Positions 39,006 through 47,357 of a stretch of 64,000 nt of DNA are shown here, one piece after another. The DNA is from Psychrobacillus sp. BL-248-WT-3 (lineage in GTDB: Bacteria; Bacillota; Bacilli; Bacillales_A; Planococcaceae): contig NZ_JABAFC010000005.1 of the NCBI RefSeq assembly GCF_012843435.1, positions 62,001 through 126,000 of the forward strand, in the 5' to 3' direction. The stretch's first letter is position 1, and each line of letters starts with the position of its first letter. The position numbers were made by a program, and so were the translations under genes. The notes beneath the pieces are model-generated. The model was not told the DNA's origin, did no database searches, and saw only the letters and a list, made by a program, of their open reading frames with translations.

Positions 39006-40868
39006 GTGAGTTCTATAGCTAAGAAAAAAGGCTTTGGCGCAACTTTATGGGACTATTTGACAACAGTAGACCATAAAAAGATTGCTGTCCTGTATCTCGC
39101 TGCCGGTGGTTTGTTCTTCGTAATCGGTGGTATCGAGGCAATGCTTATTCGTATCCAATTGGCTAAACCGGATAACGACTTTGTAAGTGCAGGTCTTTTC
39201 AATGAAATTATAACAATGCATGGTACAACGATGATTTTCCTTGCAGCCATGCCGATATTATTTGGTTATATGAATGCCGTCGTGCCACTACAAATCGGTG
39301 CACGTGACGTAGCATTCCCGTTCTTAAACGCACTTGGATTTTGGTTATTCTTATTTGGTGGTATCTTCCTAAACCTTTCTTGGTTTATGGGTGGAGCTCC
39401 TGATGCTGGTTGGACTTCTTATGCATCACTGTCCTTAGCATCCCCTGGTCACGGTATTGACTTCTATGCACTCGGACTACAAATATCCGGTGCTGGTACG
39501 TATATTGCCGGGATTAACTTCCTTGTAACAATTATTAATATGCGTGCGCCTGGTATGACTTATATGCGTATGCCATTGTTCACTTGGACTACATTTGTGG
39601 CAAGTGCATTAATTTTATTTGCATTCCCACCACTTACAATCGGTCTTTTCTTCCTTATCATCGACCGTATGTTTGGAGGACAATTCTTCAACCATGAAAT
39701 GGGAGGAAATACAATTATCTGGGAGCATTTATTCTGGATATTTGGACATCCTGAGGTATATATTCTGATTTTACCTGCTTTCGGTATTTTCTCAGAAATC
39801 TTCTCATTATTTGCTCGTAAACGTCTATTTGGATATTCATCCATGGTATTTGCGACAGTATTGATTGGATTCTTAGGATTCATGGTTTGGGCCCATCACA
39901 TGTTTACAGTTGGATTAGGGCCAACAGCTAACGCAATTTTTGCAGTTGCAACAATGGCAATTGCTGTACCAACTGGTATGAAAATATTTAACTGGCTGCT
40001 TACAATTTGGGGAGGAAGTATTAAAGTTACAGTTCCGATGCTTTACGCATTAGGATTTATCCCTTCATTCGTAGCAGGTGGTGTAACTGGTGTCATGCAA
40101 GCCGCGGCTCCACTTGACTACCAAGTACATGATTCTTACTTTATCGTTGCCCATTTCCATTATGTAATCGTTGGTGGGGTAGTACTAGCTATCTTAGCTG
40201 CATTACATTTATATTGGCCTTTAATGTTCAACCAAATGTTAAGTGAAAAATTAGGTAAGTGGACTTTCTGGTTCTTCTTTATCGGTTTCCATCTAACATT
40301 CTTTGTTCAACATTTCTTAGGATTAATGGGTATGCCACGTCGTGTATTCACTTTTGGAGCAGATCAAGGTTGGGACTTATTCAACGCAATCAGTTCCGGT
40401 GGTGCCGTATTTATGGCAATCGGTGTAATTATCCTTGTAATTAATATCATTATGACAATTGCTAAAAATGAAAAAGTTGGAAATGACCCTTGGGAAGATG
40501 GACGTACATTGGAGTGGGCTATTCCACAACCAATTCCATTCTACAACTTTAAACAAACTCCACTAGTTCGTGGTTTAGATACTTTCTGGATTGAAAAACA
40601 AGAAGGAAACAAAGAAGGCATGACATATGCAGAGCCAATTTCGGATATCCATATGCCTAACAATTCTTTCATTCCTTTCGTAATGACATTAGGTTTATTT
40701 ATCGCAGCGTTCGGTGCACTTTACAATGGCGAAAAAGATTGGGCTGTTCCAGTATTAGTACTAGGACTTGCAATTACAGTTGCTTCTATGGCTGTTCGTT
40801 CATTGAAAGACGACCACGGATATCACATTCATAAAGAAGATTTAATGAATGACAAAGGGGGTAAATAA
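39006..40868 (+). CDS. ctaD: caa3 cytochrome c oxidase subunit I
   Basis: 620-residue catalytic subunit of the heme-copper oxidase, reducing O2 and pumping protons. The CuB ligands and Tyr are in WIFGHPEVYILILPAFG, AHHMFTVG holds two more CuB His, and VAHFHYVIVGG holds the heme a3 and a ligands. At least twelve membrane helices are visible. The GTG start has GGGAGGT upstream. The genes ctaC-D-E-F are tightly packed and form one operon. Confidence 0.97.
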   Translation: MSSIAKKKGFGATLWDYLTTVDHKKIAVLYLAAGGLFFVIGGIEAMLIRIQLAKPDNDFVSAGLFNEIITMHGTTMIFLAAMPILFGYMNAVVPLQIGARDVAFPFLNALGFWLFLFGGIFLNLSWFMGGAPDAGWTSYASLSLASPGHGIDFYALGLQISGAGTYIAGINFLVTIINMRAPGMTYMRMPLFTWTTFVASALILFAFPPLTIGLFFLIIDRMFGGQFFNHEMGGNTIIWEHLFWIFGHPEVYILILPAFGIFSEIFSLFARKRLFGYSSMVFATVLIGFLGFMVWAHHMFTVGLGPTANAIFAVATMAIAVPTGMKIFNWLLTIWGGSIKVTVPMLYALGFIPSFVAGGVTGVMQAAAPLDYQVHDSYFIVAHFHYVIVGGVVLAILAALHLYWPLMFNQMLSEKLGKWTFWFFFIGFHLTFFVQHFLGLMGMPRRVFTFGADQGWDLFNAISSGGAVFMAIGVIILVINIIMTIAKNEKVGNDPWEDGRTLEWAIPQPIPFYNFKQTPLVRGLDTFWIEKQEGNKEGMTYAEPISDIHMPNNSFIPFVMTLGLFIAAFGALYNGEKDWAVPVLVLGLAITVASMAVRSLKDDHGYHIHKEDLMNDKGGK

Positions 40869-40869
40869 G

Positions 40870-41496
40870 ATGGACGTGAATAAAAAGTACACCCCACAAA
40901 CTTGGCCAGATCATCCAGAACAAGCAACAATGGAAGGTAAGAATAAATTCTTAGGTTTCTGGTTGTTCTTAGCCGGTGAAACTGTACTATTTTCTAGTTT
41001 GTTTGCTACTTATTTAGCCCTTAAAAATAAAGGGCCAGAGGGTATGGAATTCAGTACAAATACGTTATTTGAATTACCTCTAGTTTTTATCATGACAATG
41101 ATTCTGTTAACTTCATCGTTAACAAGTGTTTATGCTATGTACCATATGAAAAACCATAATTTCCGCGGTACACAAACTTGGATGGCTATTACTGTAGTGT
41201 TAGGTCTAGTTTTCCTAGGATTAGAAATTTATGAGTTCAATCACTATGTACATTTAGGATTCCACTATGGACAAAGTGCTTTCTCAACAGCTTTCTTTAC
41301 TTTAGTTGGTACTCACGGTCTTCACGTAGTTATTGGTTTAGGATGGATCATCTTATTACTTCTACGTAATGCTAAACGTGGATTCAACTTATACAATGCA
41401 CCAAAATATTATACTGCATCTTTATACTGGCACTTTATTGACGTTGTGTGGGTATTCATCTTTACAGTAGTATACTTGATGGGAGTGGTGAACTAA
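40870..41496 (+). CDS. ctaE: caa3 cytochrome c oxidase subunit III
   Basis: 208-residue membrane subunit with five helices, including LGFWLFLAGETVLFSSLFATYLA at the start and GTHGLHVVIGLGWI. ATG 40870 has AAAGGGGG upstream, within the end of ctaD, and the genes are one base apart. Length fits Bacillus CtaE. Confidence 0.96.
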   Translation: MDVNKKYTPQTWPDHPEQATMEGKNKFLGFWLFLAGETVLFSSLFATYLALKNKGPEGMEFSTNTLFELPLVFIMTMILLTSSLTSVYAMYHMKNHNFRGTQTWMAITVVLGLVFLGLEIYEFNHYVHLGFHYGQSAFSTAFFTLVGTHGLHVVIGLGWIILLLLRNAKRGFNLYNAPKYYTASLYWHFIDVVWVFIFTVVYLMGVVN

Positions 41497-41831
41497 TGTC
41501 TTCACATGACAATCATGTTTACGTTAGATCTCAAACTGAATTTGAATATTTGAAGCGAAAAAGAAGAGAGAATATGCGTACACAAGTAACGACATTCTCT
41601 ATCATGATTTTCTTGACGTTAATTTCATTTACAGCAGTAGTAGCAGATTTCTCAAAATACTACATTATCCCAATCATTTTATTGTTAGCTGCAGTTCAAG
41701 TAGTGTTACAACTTTACTACTTCATGCATATGAGTGAAAAAAATCATAACATTCCTGCTTATTTCATCTATTTTGCAGCAATGGTTGGTTTTACATTCCT
41801 ACTAACTTTCATAACAATTGTTTGGTGGTAA
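41496..41831 (+). CDS. ctaF: caa3 cytochrome c oxidase subunit IV
   Basis: 111-residue small subunit with three membrane helices. Its ATG shares the last base of the ctaE stop codon (TAATG), a one-base overlap that implies re-initiation. Includes YYFMHMSEK, typical of the family. Last gene of ctaBCDEF. Confidence 0.93.
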   Translation: MSSHDNHVYVRSQTEFEYLKRKRRENMRTQVTTFSIMIFLTLISFTAVVADFSKYYIIPIILLLAAVQVVLQLYYFMHMSEKNHNIPAYFIYFAAMVGFTFLLTFITIVWW

Positions 41832-41835
41832 TACT

Positions 41836-41870
41836 AAAAGAGCTAAGATTTTTCTTAGCTCTTTTTTTTT
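41836..41870 (+). terminator. terminator of ctaBCDEF
   Basis: AAAAGAGCTAAG and CTTAGCTCTTTT form a perfect stem followed by further T residues. Confidence 0.93.
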
Positions 41871-42087
41871 AGATAAAATAACTTCATAATTCCTGTTTTA
41901 ATATAAAAATACGGACTAAATTCAACTTCTGGGATGCTTTCCAGGTGCACGTTATGATATATTATCTGCACCAATGGAGGTGACGCCTGTCTCTGAATCA
42001 TTAATAGAACTGATCGTGCAATTAACCGGCAGAGAGTGATTCATGAAATTTGATTTCATTATCATCGCCTTTATATCTAAATCAATG

Positions 42088-42104
42088 TGTGACAGTCTGT
42101 CACA
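42088..42104. promoter_or_regulatory. 17-bp perfect palindrome, probable operator upstream of ctaG
   Basis: TGTGACAG and CTGTCACA surround a single T. It ends 37 bases before the -35 box of the ctaG promoter, a position often used by activators. The TGTGA...TCACA ends recall Crp/Fnr sites, but the spacing is 7 rather than 6 bases. Nothing else is recognised in 41871-42087 apart from GC-richer, REP-like traces near 41935-41955. Confidence 0.5.
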
Positions 42105-42141
42105 AATTTTATAATAGTAATAATTGTCATAGTTCGTTCAT

Positions 42142-42170
42142 TTGATGTTAATTGAACTGCCCTATATAAT
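42142..42170 (+). promoter_or_regulatory. sigma-A promoter of ctaG
   Basis: TTGATG (42142-42147), a 17-base spacer and a perfect TATAAT (42165-42170), about 33 bases before the start codon. So ctaG is transcribed independently of ctaBCDEF. Confidence 0.8.
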
Positions 42171-42202
42171 AGGGGTAGCAACTTAAAAAGGAGCGTATAA
42201 GT

Positions 42203-43114
42203 ATGTCTATTAGCATATTCGGCTTCCAAGCTTTATGGAGTCCTATTCTTTTAGGATTATTAGTTTGTATAGCTATTTTATATTTCTTGATTACTGTCAA
42301 ATGGAGAAATGACTTTAAAGTTTCCGAGCCACTAAAAAGAAAAGAAGCAATTTATTTTATTTCTGGTTTAGTTCTTTTATATATTGTAAAAGGCTCTCCT
42401 ATGGATTTAATGGCACATATCATGTTTACATTCCATATGGTTCAGATGGCACTTCTGTTATTACTAGTACCACCCTTACTTATGAAAGGGATTCCATGGT
42501 GGGTATGGAAAGTGGTTCTTGAGTTACCGGTATTAAGAAAGCTCATTCCTTTCTTTACAAAGCCGCTGTTATCATTAGTATTATTTACTATGACTTTCTC
42601 GTTGTATCATATTCCTTTGGTTTTTGATGCTATTAAGATGAACGAGGTTCTTCACGGGGCTTATACTTTAATGCTATTTTTAACGGCTGTCTTTATGTGG
42701 TGGTCCATTGTGGACGTGCTGGAGTCGGAAAAAAAATTACATGGCCTAAAGAAAATTGGTTTTATCGTTGCGAGTGCAGTATTAATCACCCCAGCGTGTG
42801 CACTAATCATTTTCTCAAATAGTCCAATGTATGACACATATACAGACTCTGATGTTTGGTTAAAGAACATGGAGTTATGTGTACCTACAGATACATTAGC
42901 CGGTCTAAACCTATCTGGTCCTGAGTTGTTCTCTAACTTAGATCCACTAGAGGATCAACAGCTGGGCGGAATAGTAATGAAAATTATTCAAGAAATTATA
43001 TATGCTGCATTCTTATTCTCCATCTTCTTTGCATGGTATAAAAATGAGCAGGATAATGCAGATCAAATAACTCAAAAAGCATTAGACGACTTAAAGGTAC
43101 AAGCTAAACTATAA
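42203..43114 (+). CDS. ctaG: cytochrome c oxidase assembly factor CtaG
   Basis: 303-residue membrane protein with about seven helices, of the Bacillus caa3_CtaG family, needed for active caa3 oxidase, probably in copper delivery. Typical segments are VKGSPMDLMAHIMFTFHMVQM with conserved His/Met, FSLYHIPLVFDAI and a C-terminal DPLEDQQLGGIVMKI. The ribosome binding site is AAAGGAGCG. It is followed 24 bases later by yozB. Confidence 0.93.
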   Translation: MSISIFGFQALWSPILLGLLVCIAILYFLITVKWRNDFKVSEPLKRKEAIYFISGLVLLYIVKGSPMDLMAHIMFTFHMVQMALLLLLVPPLLMKGIPWWVWKVVLELPVLRKLIPFFTKPLLSLVLFTMTFSLYHIPLVFDAIKMNEVLHGAYTLMLFLTAVFMWWSIVDVLESEKKLHGLKKIGFIVASAVLITPACALIIFSNSPMYDTYTDSDVWLKNMELCVPTDTLAGLNLSGPELFSNLDPLEDQQLGGIVMKIIQEIIYAAFLFSIFFAWYKNEQDNADQITQKALDDLKVQAKL

Positions 43115-43138
43115 TTTTTATATATGAGGAGAATGAGA

Positions 43139-43600
43139 ATGAGTGTTCCAGTATTACCTACAATCAGCACATTTTTTATTGTTTTAAGTGCTGTGCTTGT
43201 TGCGGTTGGTTGGATTTTAGTTAAGCAGAGAAAAATAGAAGCTCATAAAAAAACAATGTTTGCAGCCGCAATCTCAGCGCTTACGTTTTTCATAATTTAT
43301 GTGTCTCGAACATTATTTATAGGAAATACAGCCTTTGGTGGGCCGGATGATATTAAAATTTACTATACGGTATTTTTAATATTCCATATTATTTTAGCCA
43401 CTACTGGGGCAGTATTTGGATTAGTTACAATTTATTTAGGATATAAGAACAATATAAAGAAACACCGTAAGCTTGGACCTATTACTAGTGTTATATGGTT
43501 CTTTGTCGCAATCACAGGAGTGGCAGTGTATTCATTGCTTTATATATTCTATAAAGGTGGGGACACAACCTCCGTGTTCAAAGCAATTCTCGGTGGATAA
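43139..43600 (+). CDS. DUF420 membrane protein YozB/CtaM
   Basis: 153 residues with four membrane helices and the DUF420 pattern (RKIEAHKKTMFAAAISALTFF, FHIILATTGAVFGL, KKHRKLGPITSVIWFFVAITG), including conserved His. The S. aureus homologue, CtaM, is needed for a heme-copper oxidase. Here it follows ctaG directly, which supports a role in oxidase assembly. ATG 43139 has GAGGAG upstream. Confidence 0.87.
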   Translation: MSVPVLPTISTFFIVLSAVLVAVGWILVKQRKIEAHKKTMFAAAISALTFFIIYVSRTLFIGNTAFGGPDDIKIYYTVFLIFHIILATTGAVFGLVTIYLGYKNNIKKHRKLGPITSVIWFFVAITGVAVYSLLYIFYKGGDTTSVFKAILGG

Positions 43601-43701
43601 TAACTTATATTTCTTGTAGTTAGTAGACTCATTTCTAAGCAAGGGAATTTCAATAAGAAATAGAATGACAAGGCTTGGGGTAAAATTAGTCTCAGCAACA
43701 T

Positions 43702-43740
43702 AAAAAGGTGAAATTGCGACATGCAATTTCACCTTTTTTG
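43702..43740. terminator. bidirectional terminator between yozB and ytvI
   Basis: AAAAAGGTGAAATTG and CAATTTCACCTTTTT form a perfect 15-base stem with A- and T-runs on both sides. Confidence 0.92.
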
Positions 43741-43761
43741 TGTTGTATATTTGTAATCAAA

Positions 43762-44826
43762 TTATAATTTAAAATTTAATCGAATCATGCCCGCTTCTCT
43801 TGCGGTTATAAATAATATGACGACAAGTGGCCCGATTAGGAACCCAAGGAAGCCAAACAATTTAGCACCTATAAACATGGCGATAAGAATCGCTAAAGGG
43901 GATATACCCATTTGACTACCCATTAACTTAGGCTCTACAGCTCTTCTAATTATAAGTAAAATTATAGCAAGAACCGTAAGCTTTGTGGCGAATACAGTAT
44001 CACCTACAAGGAATAAATATCCTGCCCATGGAGCCAATACTGCAATGGAACCTAAAATAGGAATAACATCTATGATCCAAATAACTAGAGACATTATGAT
44101 GGCTATTTTAAATGGAACAATAAATAACAATCCTATTAAAGAAACGCCTAAAATGATGAAGCTAGCTAATATTTGAGCCTTCATAAAGCCAATGGTTACT
44201 TTCTTTACGCTAGAAGTCATGACGCGTACCTTTTCAGCAGTCCCATCCTTCAGAAAGAAAAAGAATTTTTGGCTTAGGTTTTCTAGGTCTAACATAAATA
44301 GAAAAAGAGCAATTATAAAAACTATGAAGTTTATAAGAAACTCAGGAATATTAGTTAGCAGGGCCGAAATATTTGAGTAGCTTAAAAGATCTAGAAGCGC
44401 ATCCTTCATACTTGTTAAGGTAGCATTAAACTTATCCTGTATGGACTGTACTACTTCAAGAGGTAGTCCTTCGGTATACTGAAAGACGTTATTCTGAATA
44501 TTTATCCATATCCCAGTCAAACTATTAAGATGATAAGGGATTACTTTTGAAGTATAAAGGAGTTGGCTTATAAGCTTAGTTACAATGAAATATAAGAGAG
44601 CCGAAATGATGGTTAGAAAAAAAATGAAGTTGGTAATAACTGCAGGTTTTCGTTTCCATTTAAATACCCTTTGAGTAAACTTTACAACTGGTTCAATAAC
44701 TATCGCAGTAAGTAACGCTAAAATAATCGGAACTGACACTGGTAGGATGAAAATAGAAATGAACAGAATAAAAATAAATAGGATTATATACTTAATGTTT
44801 TCTTTTTTAAACGCTTTGAAAACCAT
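43762..44826 (-). CDS. AI-2E/YtvI-type membrane protein, probably sporulation-linked
   Basis: 354-residue polytopic protein of the AI-2E exporter (PerM) superfamily. It has N-terminal helix pairs, a long extracytoplasmic section (about 95-150) and the conserved C-terminal block WIIDVIPILGSIAVLAPWAG, with VEPKLMGSQMGISPLAILIAMFIGAKLFGFLGFLIGPLV. Length and the GSQMGI pattern resemble B. subtilis YtvI, a sporulation membrane protein. Other paralogues exist, so the name is tentative. Confidence 0.75.
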   Translation of the reverse strand: MVFKAFKKENIKYIILFIFILFISIFILPVSVPIILALLTAIVIEPVVKFTQRVFKWKRKPAVITNFIFFLTIISALLYFIVTKLISQLLYTSKVIPYHLNSLTGIWINIQNNVFQYTEGLPLEVVQSIQDKFNATLTSMKDALLDLLSYSNISALLTNIPEFLINFIVFIIALFLFMLDLENLSQKFFFFLKDGTAEKVRVMTSSVKKVTIGFMKAQILASFIILGVSLIGLLFIVPFKIAIIMSLVIWIIDVIPILGSIAVLAPWAGYLFLVGDTVFATKLTVLAIILLIIRRAVEPKLMGSQMGISPLAILIAMFIGAKLFGFLGFLIGPLVVILFITAREAGMIRLNFKL

Positions 44827-44889
44827 TCTATTTTGCTCCTTTATAGATCGTTCCTTTAAGTATATACAAGGAATACCAGTTTTAACAGA

Positions 44890-44924
44890 TAAAAAAACGT
44901 TAGAGAAATTTTTCTCTAACGTTT
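44890..44924 (-). terminator. terminator of the yugN-like gene
   Basis: On the minus strand ACGTTAGAGAAA and TTTCTCTAACGT form a perfect 12-base stem, ending in a run of T residues. Confidence 0.92.
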
Positions 44925-44930
44925 CATTAG

Positions 44931-45296
44931 TTAACCTTGGATAGCAAATTCATCTAATTCAGCTTTTAAAGCTGTTAGAGTAGTTACACAAGATTTAACT
45001 AAATGGTTCGGGAATACTTCACCTTCACCGTATTCCACACCATGCGGATAATAGTGTTTTCCTAAAACCGGTTTTAAAAGTGTAATGTTAGCTTCGTGTG
45101 CACCAACATCTCCTTCTTTTGTAAAACCGAATATACGAAGGTAGAATATACCCTCTTTAATTTCGAATTTCTTATCGTAAGTCACACGTTCATAATCCCA
45201 TTGTCCGGCGCGGATTAAACCATGTTTTTTCATTATGTCGTCTAATACATTTAAGTCTAAGACTTTGTCTTCTATACCTGTATTTTCAAAATACAT
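44931..45296 (-). CDS. YugN-like family protein
   Basis: 121-residue soluble protein of the YugN-like family, with GQWDYERVTYDKKFEIKEG and a C-terminal helix. ATG 45296 follows AAGGAGGA. A structure is known in the family but not the function. Genes on either side are membrane or wall-related and give no clear hint. Confidence 0.78.
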   Translation of the reverse strand: MYFENTGIEDKVLDLNVLDDIMKKHGLIRAGQWDYERVTYDKKFEIKEGIFYLRIFGFTKEGDVGAHEANITLLKPVLGKHYYPHGVEYGEGEVFPNHLVKSCVTTLTALKAELDEFAIQG

Positions 45297-45449
45297 CGAA
45301 TTGTCCTCCTTCACATTGAAGTTATACTAAGAATCTGTTCTTATTAATATTAATTCAAATTCAAAAATGTTGCAATGACAACATTGTGTATTTGTACATA
45401 TCCTTGATATACTAATGAAAATGAAGGAACTTCGAAGGAGCCAAAAAAG

Positions 45450-46517
45450 TTGAAAACTTTATTTCATATTTTAGTTGGCATGGCTATTATATTATTAATA
45501 TTCATATATTTTGATTCACCAGTTCGAGAAAATGATTTAATAACAGGTTCAAATAATAACGGCCAGCTAATTCCAGTTGAAAGAGAAGAAGTAGTCGAAA
45601 CCGTTAGTATATTCACCAGGCCGAAGGAGGGAATCTCCACTTTAATAGGTAAGTCAGTAAAGGAAGTGAGGGCCCTTTATGGAAATCCTGCTAGAATAGA
45701 CCCTTCCATTTATGGATATGAATGGTGGGTATATAATAAGACTTTCTCCGACTATATGTTAATAGGAGTTAAAGAAGACAAAGTAACACAAGCATTTGCA
45801 ATAGGAAATCATGTTGATACTTCCCCTTACAAGATTGGTCAGTCTCTTGAAGACATCTACCGGTTCACACTAGTGCAATCCGAAGTAACGATGAATATTG
45901 GCGACAACACATATATATTTTCCTTAAACGAAAATGATATTAAAACTAGACTGCTGGTTCAATTTGATGATTTGTTCGCGATGCTCTATATTGATCAAAA
46001 GGATCAACAGCTAGAGGCTGTCAGATTTAGTGACTCACAAACTCTTCTCATGCATAAACCGTATGATATTTTATATAGTGGGGAAGTCATTGAATCTAAA
46101 ACACCATCTTCCAATCTTCAAGTAAAGGCGGATAGAGCTACTGCTATCCAAGTTGTGGAGATAACAAATATTTTAAGGCTTCGACATGGGTTACGTGTTT
46201 TAGAATCAGACGTTAACCTCCAGAACTTGGCTGATATGCACAGTGAAGAGATGGCAAAGAATAATATTGTTACAAATGATAACTTTGAGATACCAAGGTT
46301 TAAAGATAAGCTTAAAGAAGCATCACTGGATTTTAATCGCGCTGGTGGTAATACTGCAGCTTTTTATTTTGATGCTGGAGAAGCTGTGAATGGTTGGTTG
46401 AATTCCCCAGACCATCGACAAACTTTATTAGGTAGGTCATATACTCATACCGGTGTAGGAGTTTACAGTAATTACTATACGCAAAACTTTATTGAGAAAA
46501 AAGATAATCTAGAATGA
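45450..46517 (+). CDS. ylbC: CAP-domain protein YlbC
   Basis: 355 residues. An N-terminal membrane anchor (about 4-20) precedes a CAP-associated N-terminal domain (LIGKSVKEVRALYGNPARID onward) and a C-terminal CAP/SCP domain (EITNILRLRHGLRVLESD, DMHSEEMAKNN, NSPDHRQTLL). Exported CAP proteins are often wall-associated. TTG 45450 has GAAGGAG upstream. Architecture and position after the cta genes match B. subtilis YlbC. It ends one base before the converging aspartokinase-like gene. Confidence 0.88.
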   Translation: MKTLFHILVGMAIILLIFIYFDSPVRENDLITGSNNNGQLIPVEREEVVETVSIFTRPKEGISTLIGKSVKEVRALYGNPARIDPSIYGYEWWVYNKTFSDYMLIGVKEDKVTQAFAIGNHVDTSPYKIGQSLEDIYRFTLVQSEVTMNIGDNTYIFSLNENDIKTRLLVQFDDLFAMLYIDQKDQQLEAVRFSDSQTLLMHKPYDILYSGEVIESKTPSSNLQVKADRATAIQVVEITNILRLRHGLRVLESDVNLQNLADMHSEEMAKNNIVTNDNFEIPRFKDKLKEASLDFNRAGGNTAAFYFDAGEAVNGWLNSPDHRQTLLGRSYTHTGVGVYSNYYTQNFIEKKDNLE

Positions 46518-47249
46518 TTATAGATGAACAAAAGTACCATTTGTTTCTTCGTACAAAGAGCGAATATGAAGTGGGACACTATGAAGGGCAGCAAAATTTG
46601 CTGCTCTTTTTTGTATGACTTCTACAGGTTCATTTATTTTAAGTTGGAGCTCATCATACGTCATATGGGATATTAACTCCACTTCGCTATTAGTAGAAGG
46701 ATCTGCTGACATCACTCCTGGCACATTCTTGTAAAATTCTACAACATCTGCTTTTAAATAATAGCCATATACGACAGCCGTTAAATCACTTCCTCCTCTT
46801 CCAAGGGTAGTAAAATTGTTACTACCTTCTGTAACTCCTTGAAACCCAGGAACTACGATACATGGGTAGTCCTCAAATGTTTTTAAAATTTGTGTGGTGT
46901 CTACATTATCTATATTTGCATTGCCAAATTCTTCGTTAGTAATAATCCCAGCATTTTTACCATACAAAATAGTTGATTGAACACCGTTTTGTTTCAATTC
47001 TGCTACTAGTACAGATGCACTAATGAGCTCTCCACATGCAGAAAGTAAATCTGTCTCTACACTGTGTGGCGAGCTTGGTATAAGGTCAAGCAATGTATCG
47101 GTAGAGTAATGCTGACCTCTTCTTCCCATGGCGGATACAACAACTAACACTTTCTTATGGGCAGTGATTGCTTTTTGGATTCTTTCGATGACTAATTGTC
47201 TATTCGAAGTATCCTGCATCGCAATTCCTCCATATTTTTGCACAATCAT
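46518..47249 (-). CDS. aspartokinase-like protein with catalytic domain only
   Basis: 243 residues of the amino acid kinase fold. The N-terminal VQKYGGIAM replaces the usual KYGGTS(V), and TTLGRGGSDLTAV and FYKNVPGVMSADP follow. Bacterial aspartokinases run to about 400 residues with two C-terminal ACT domains. Here the protein stops after the kinase domain, so lysine or threonine feedback inhibition through ACT domains should be absent. A DAP- or lysine-pathway role would suit the divergent MurE-like gene (inference). It could also be an inactive relative. ATG 47249 begins MIVQKYGG. Confidence 0.75.
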   Translation of the reverse strand: MIVQKYGGIAMQDTSNRQLVIERIQKAITAHKKVLVVVSAMGRRGQHYSTDTLLDLIPSSPHSVETDLLSACGELISASVLVAELKQNGVQSTILYGKNAGIITNEEFGNANIDNVDTTQILKTFEDYPCIVVPGFQGVTEGSNNFTTLGRGGSDLTAVVYGYYLKADVVEFYKNVPGVMSADPSTNSEVELISHMTYDELQLKINEPVEVIQKRAANFAALHSVPLHIRSLYEETNGTFVHL

Positions 47250-47271
47250 ATTTTCAACCACTCTTTTCGTG

Positions 47272-47299
47272 ACATTTCAAACACTCCGTTCATAAAATA
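47272..47299 (+). promoter_or_regulatory. possible SigK/mother-cell promoter for the MurE-like gene
   Basis: AC (47272-47273), 17 bases, then CATAAAATA (47291-47299) fits the known SigK pattern AC-16/17-CATAnnnTA. A start near 47306 would give a leader of about 50 bases. No sigma-A promoter is evident here. Confidence 0.45.
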
Positions 47300-47313
47300 C
47301 AAGGAATTCATTT

Positions 47314-47340
47314 TACTGTATGCGATTTAACAAGAATGGT
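47314..47340 (-). promoter_or_regulatory. possible SigK/SigE promoter for the aspartokinase-like gene
   Basis: On the minus strand AC (47339-47340), 16 bases, then CATACAGTA (47314-47322). The -10 fits both SigK (CATAnnnTA) and SigE (CATACAnT). It faces the opposite promoter, with the two -10 boxes only 14 bases apart. Confidence 0.45.
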
Positions 47341-47357
47341 GTAGGGAGTGAGCTACT

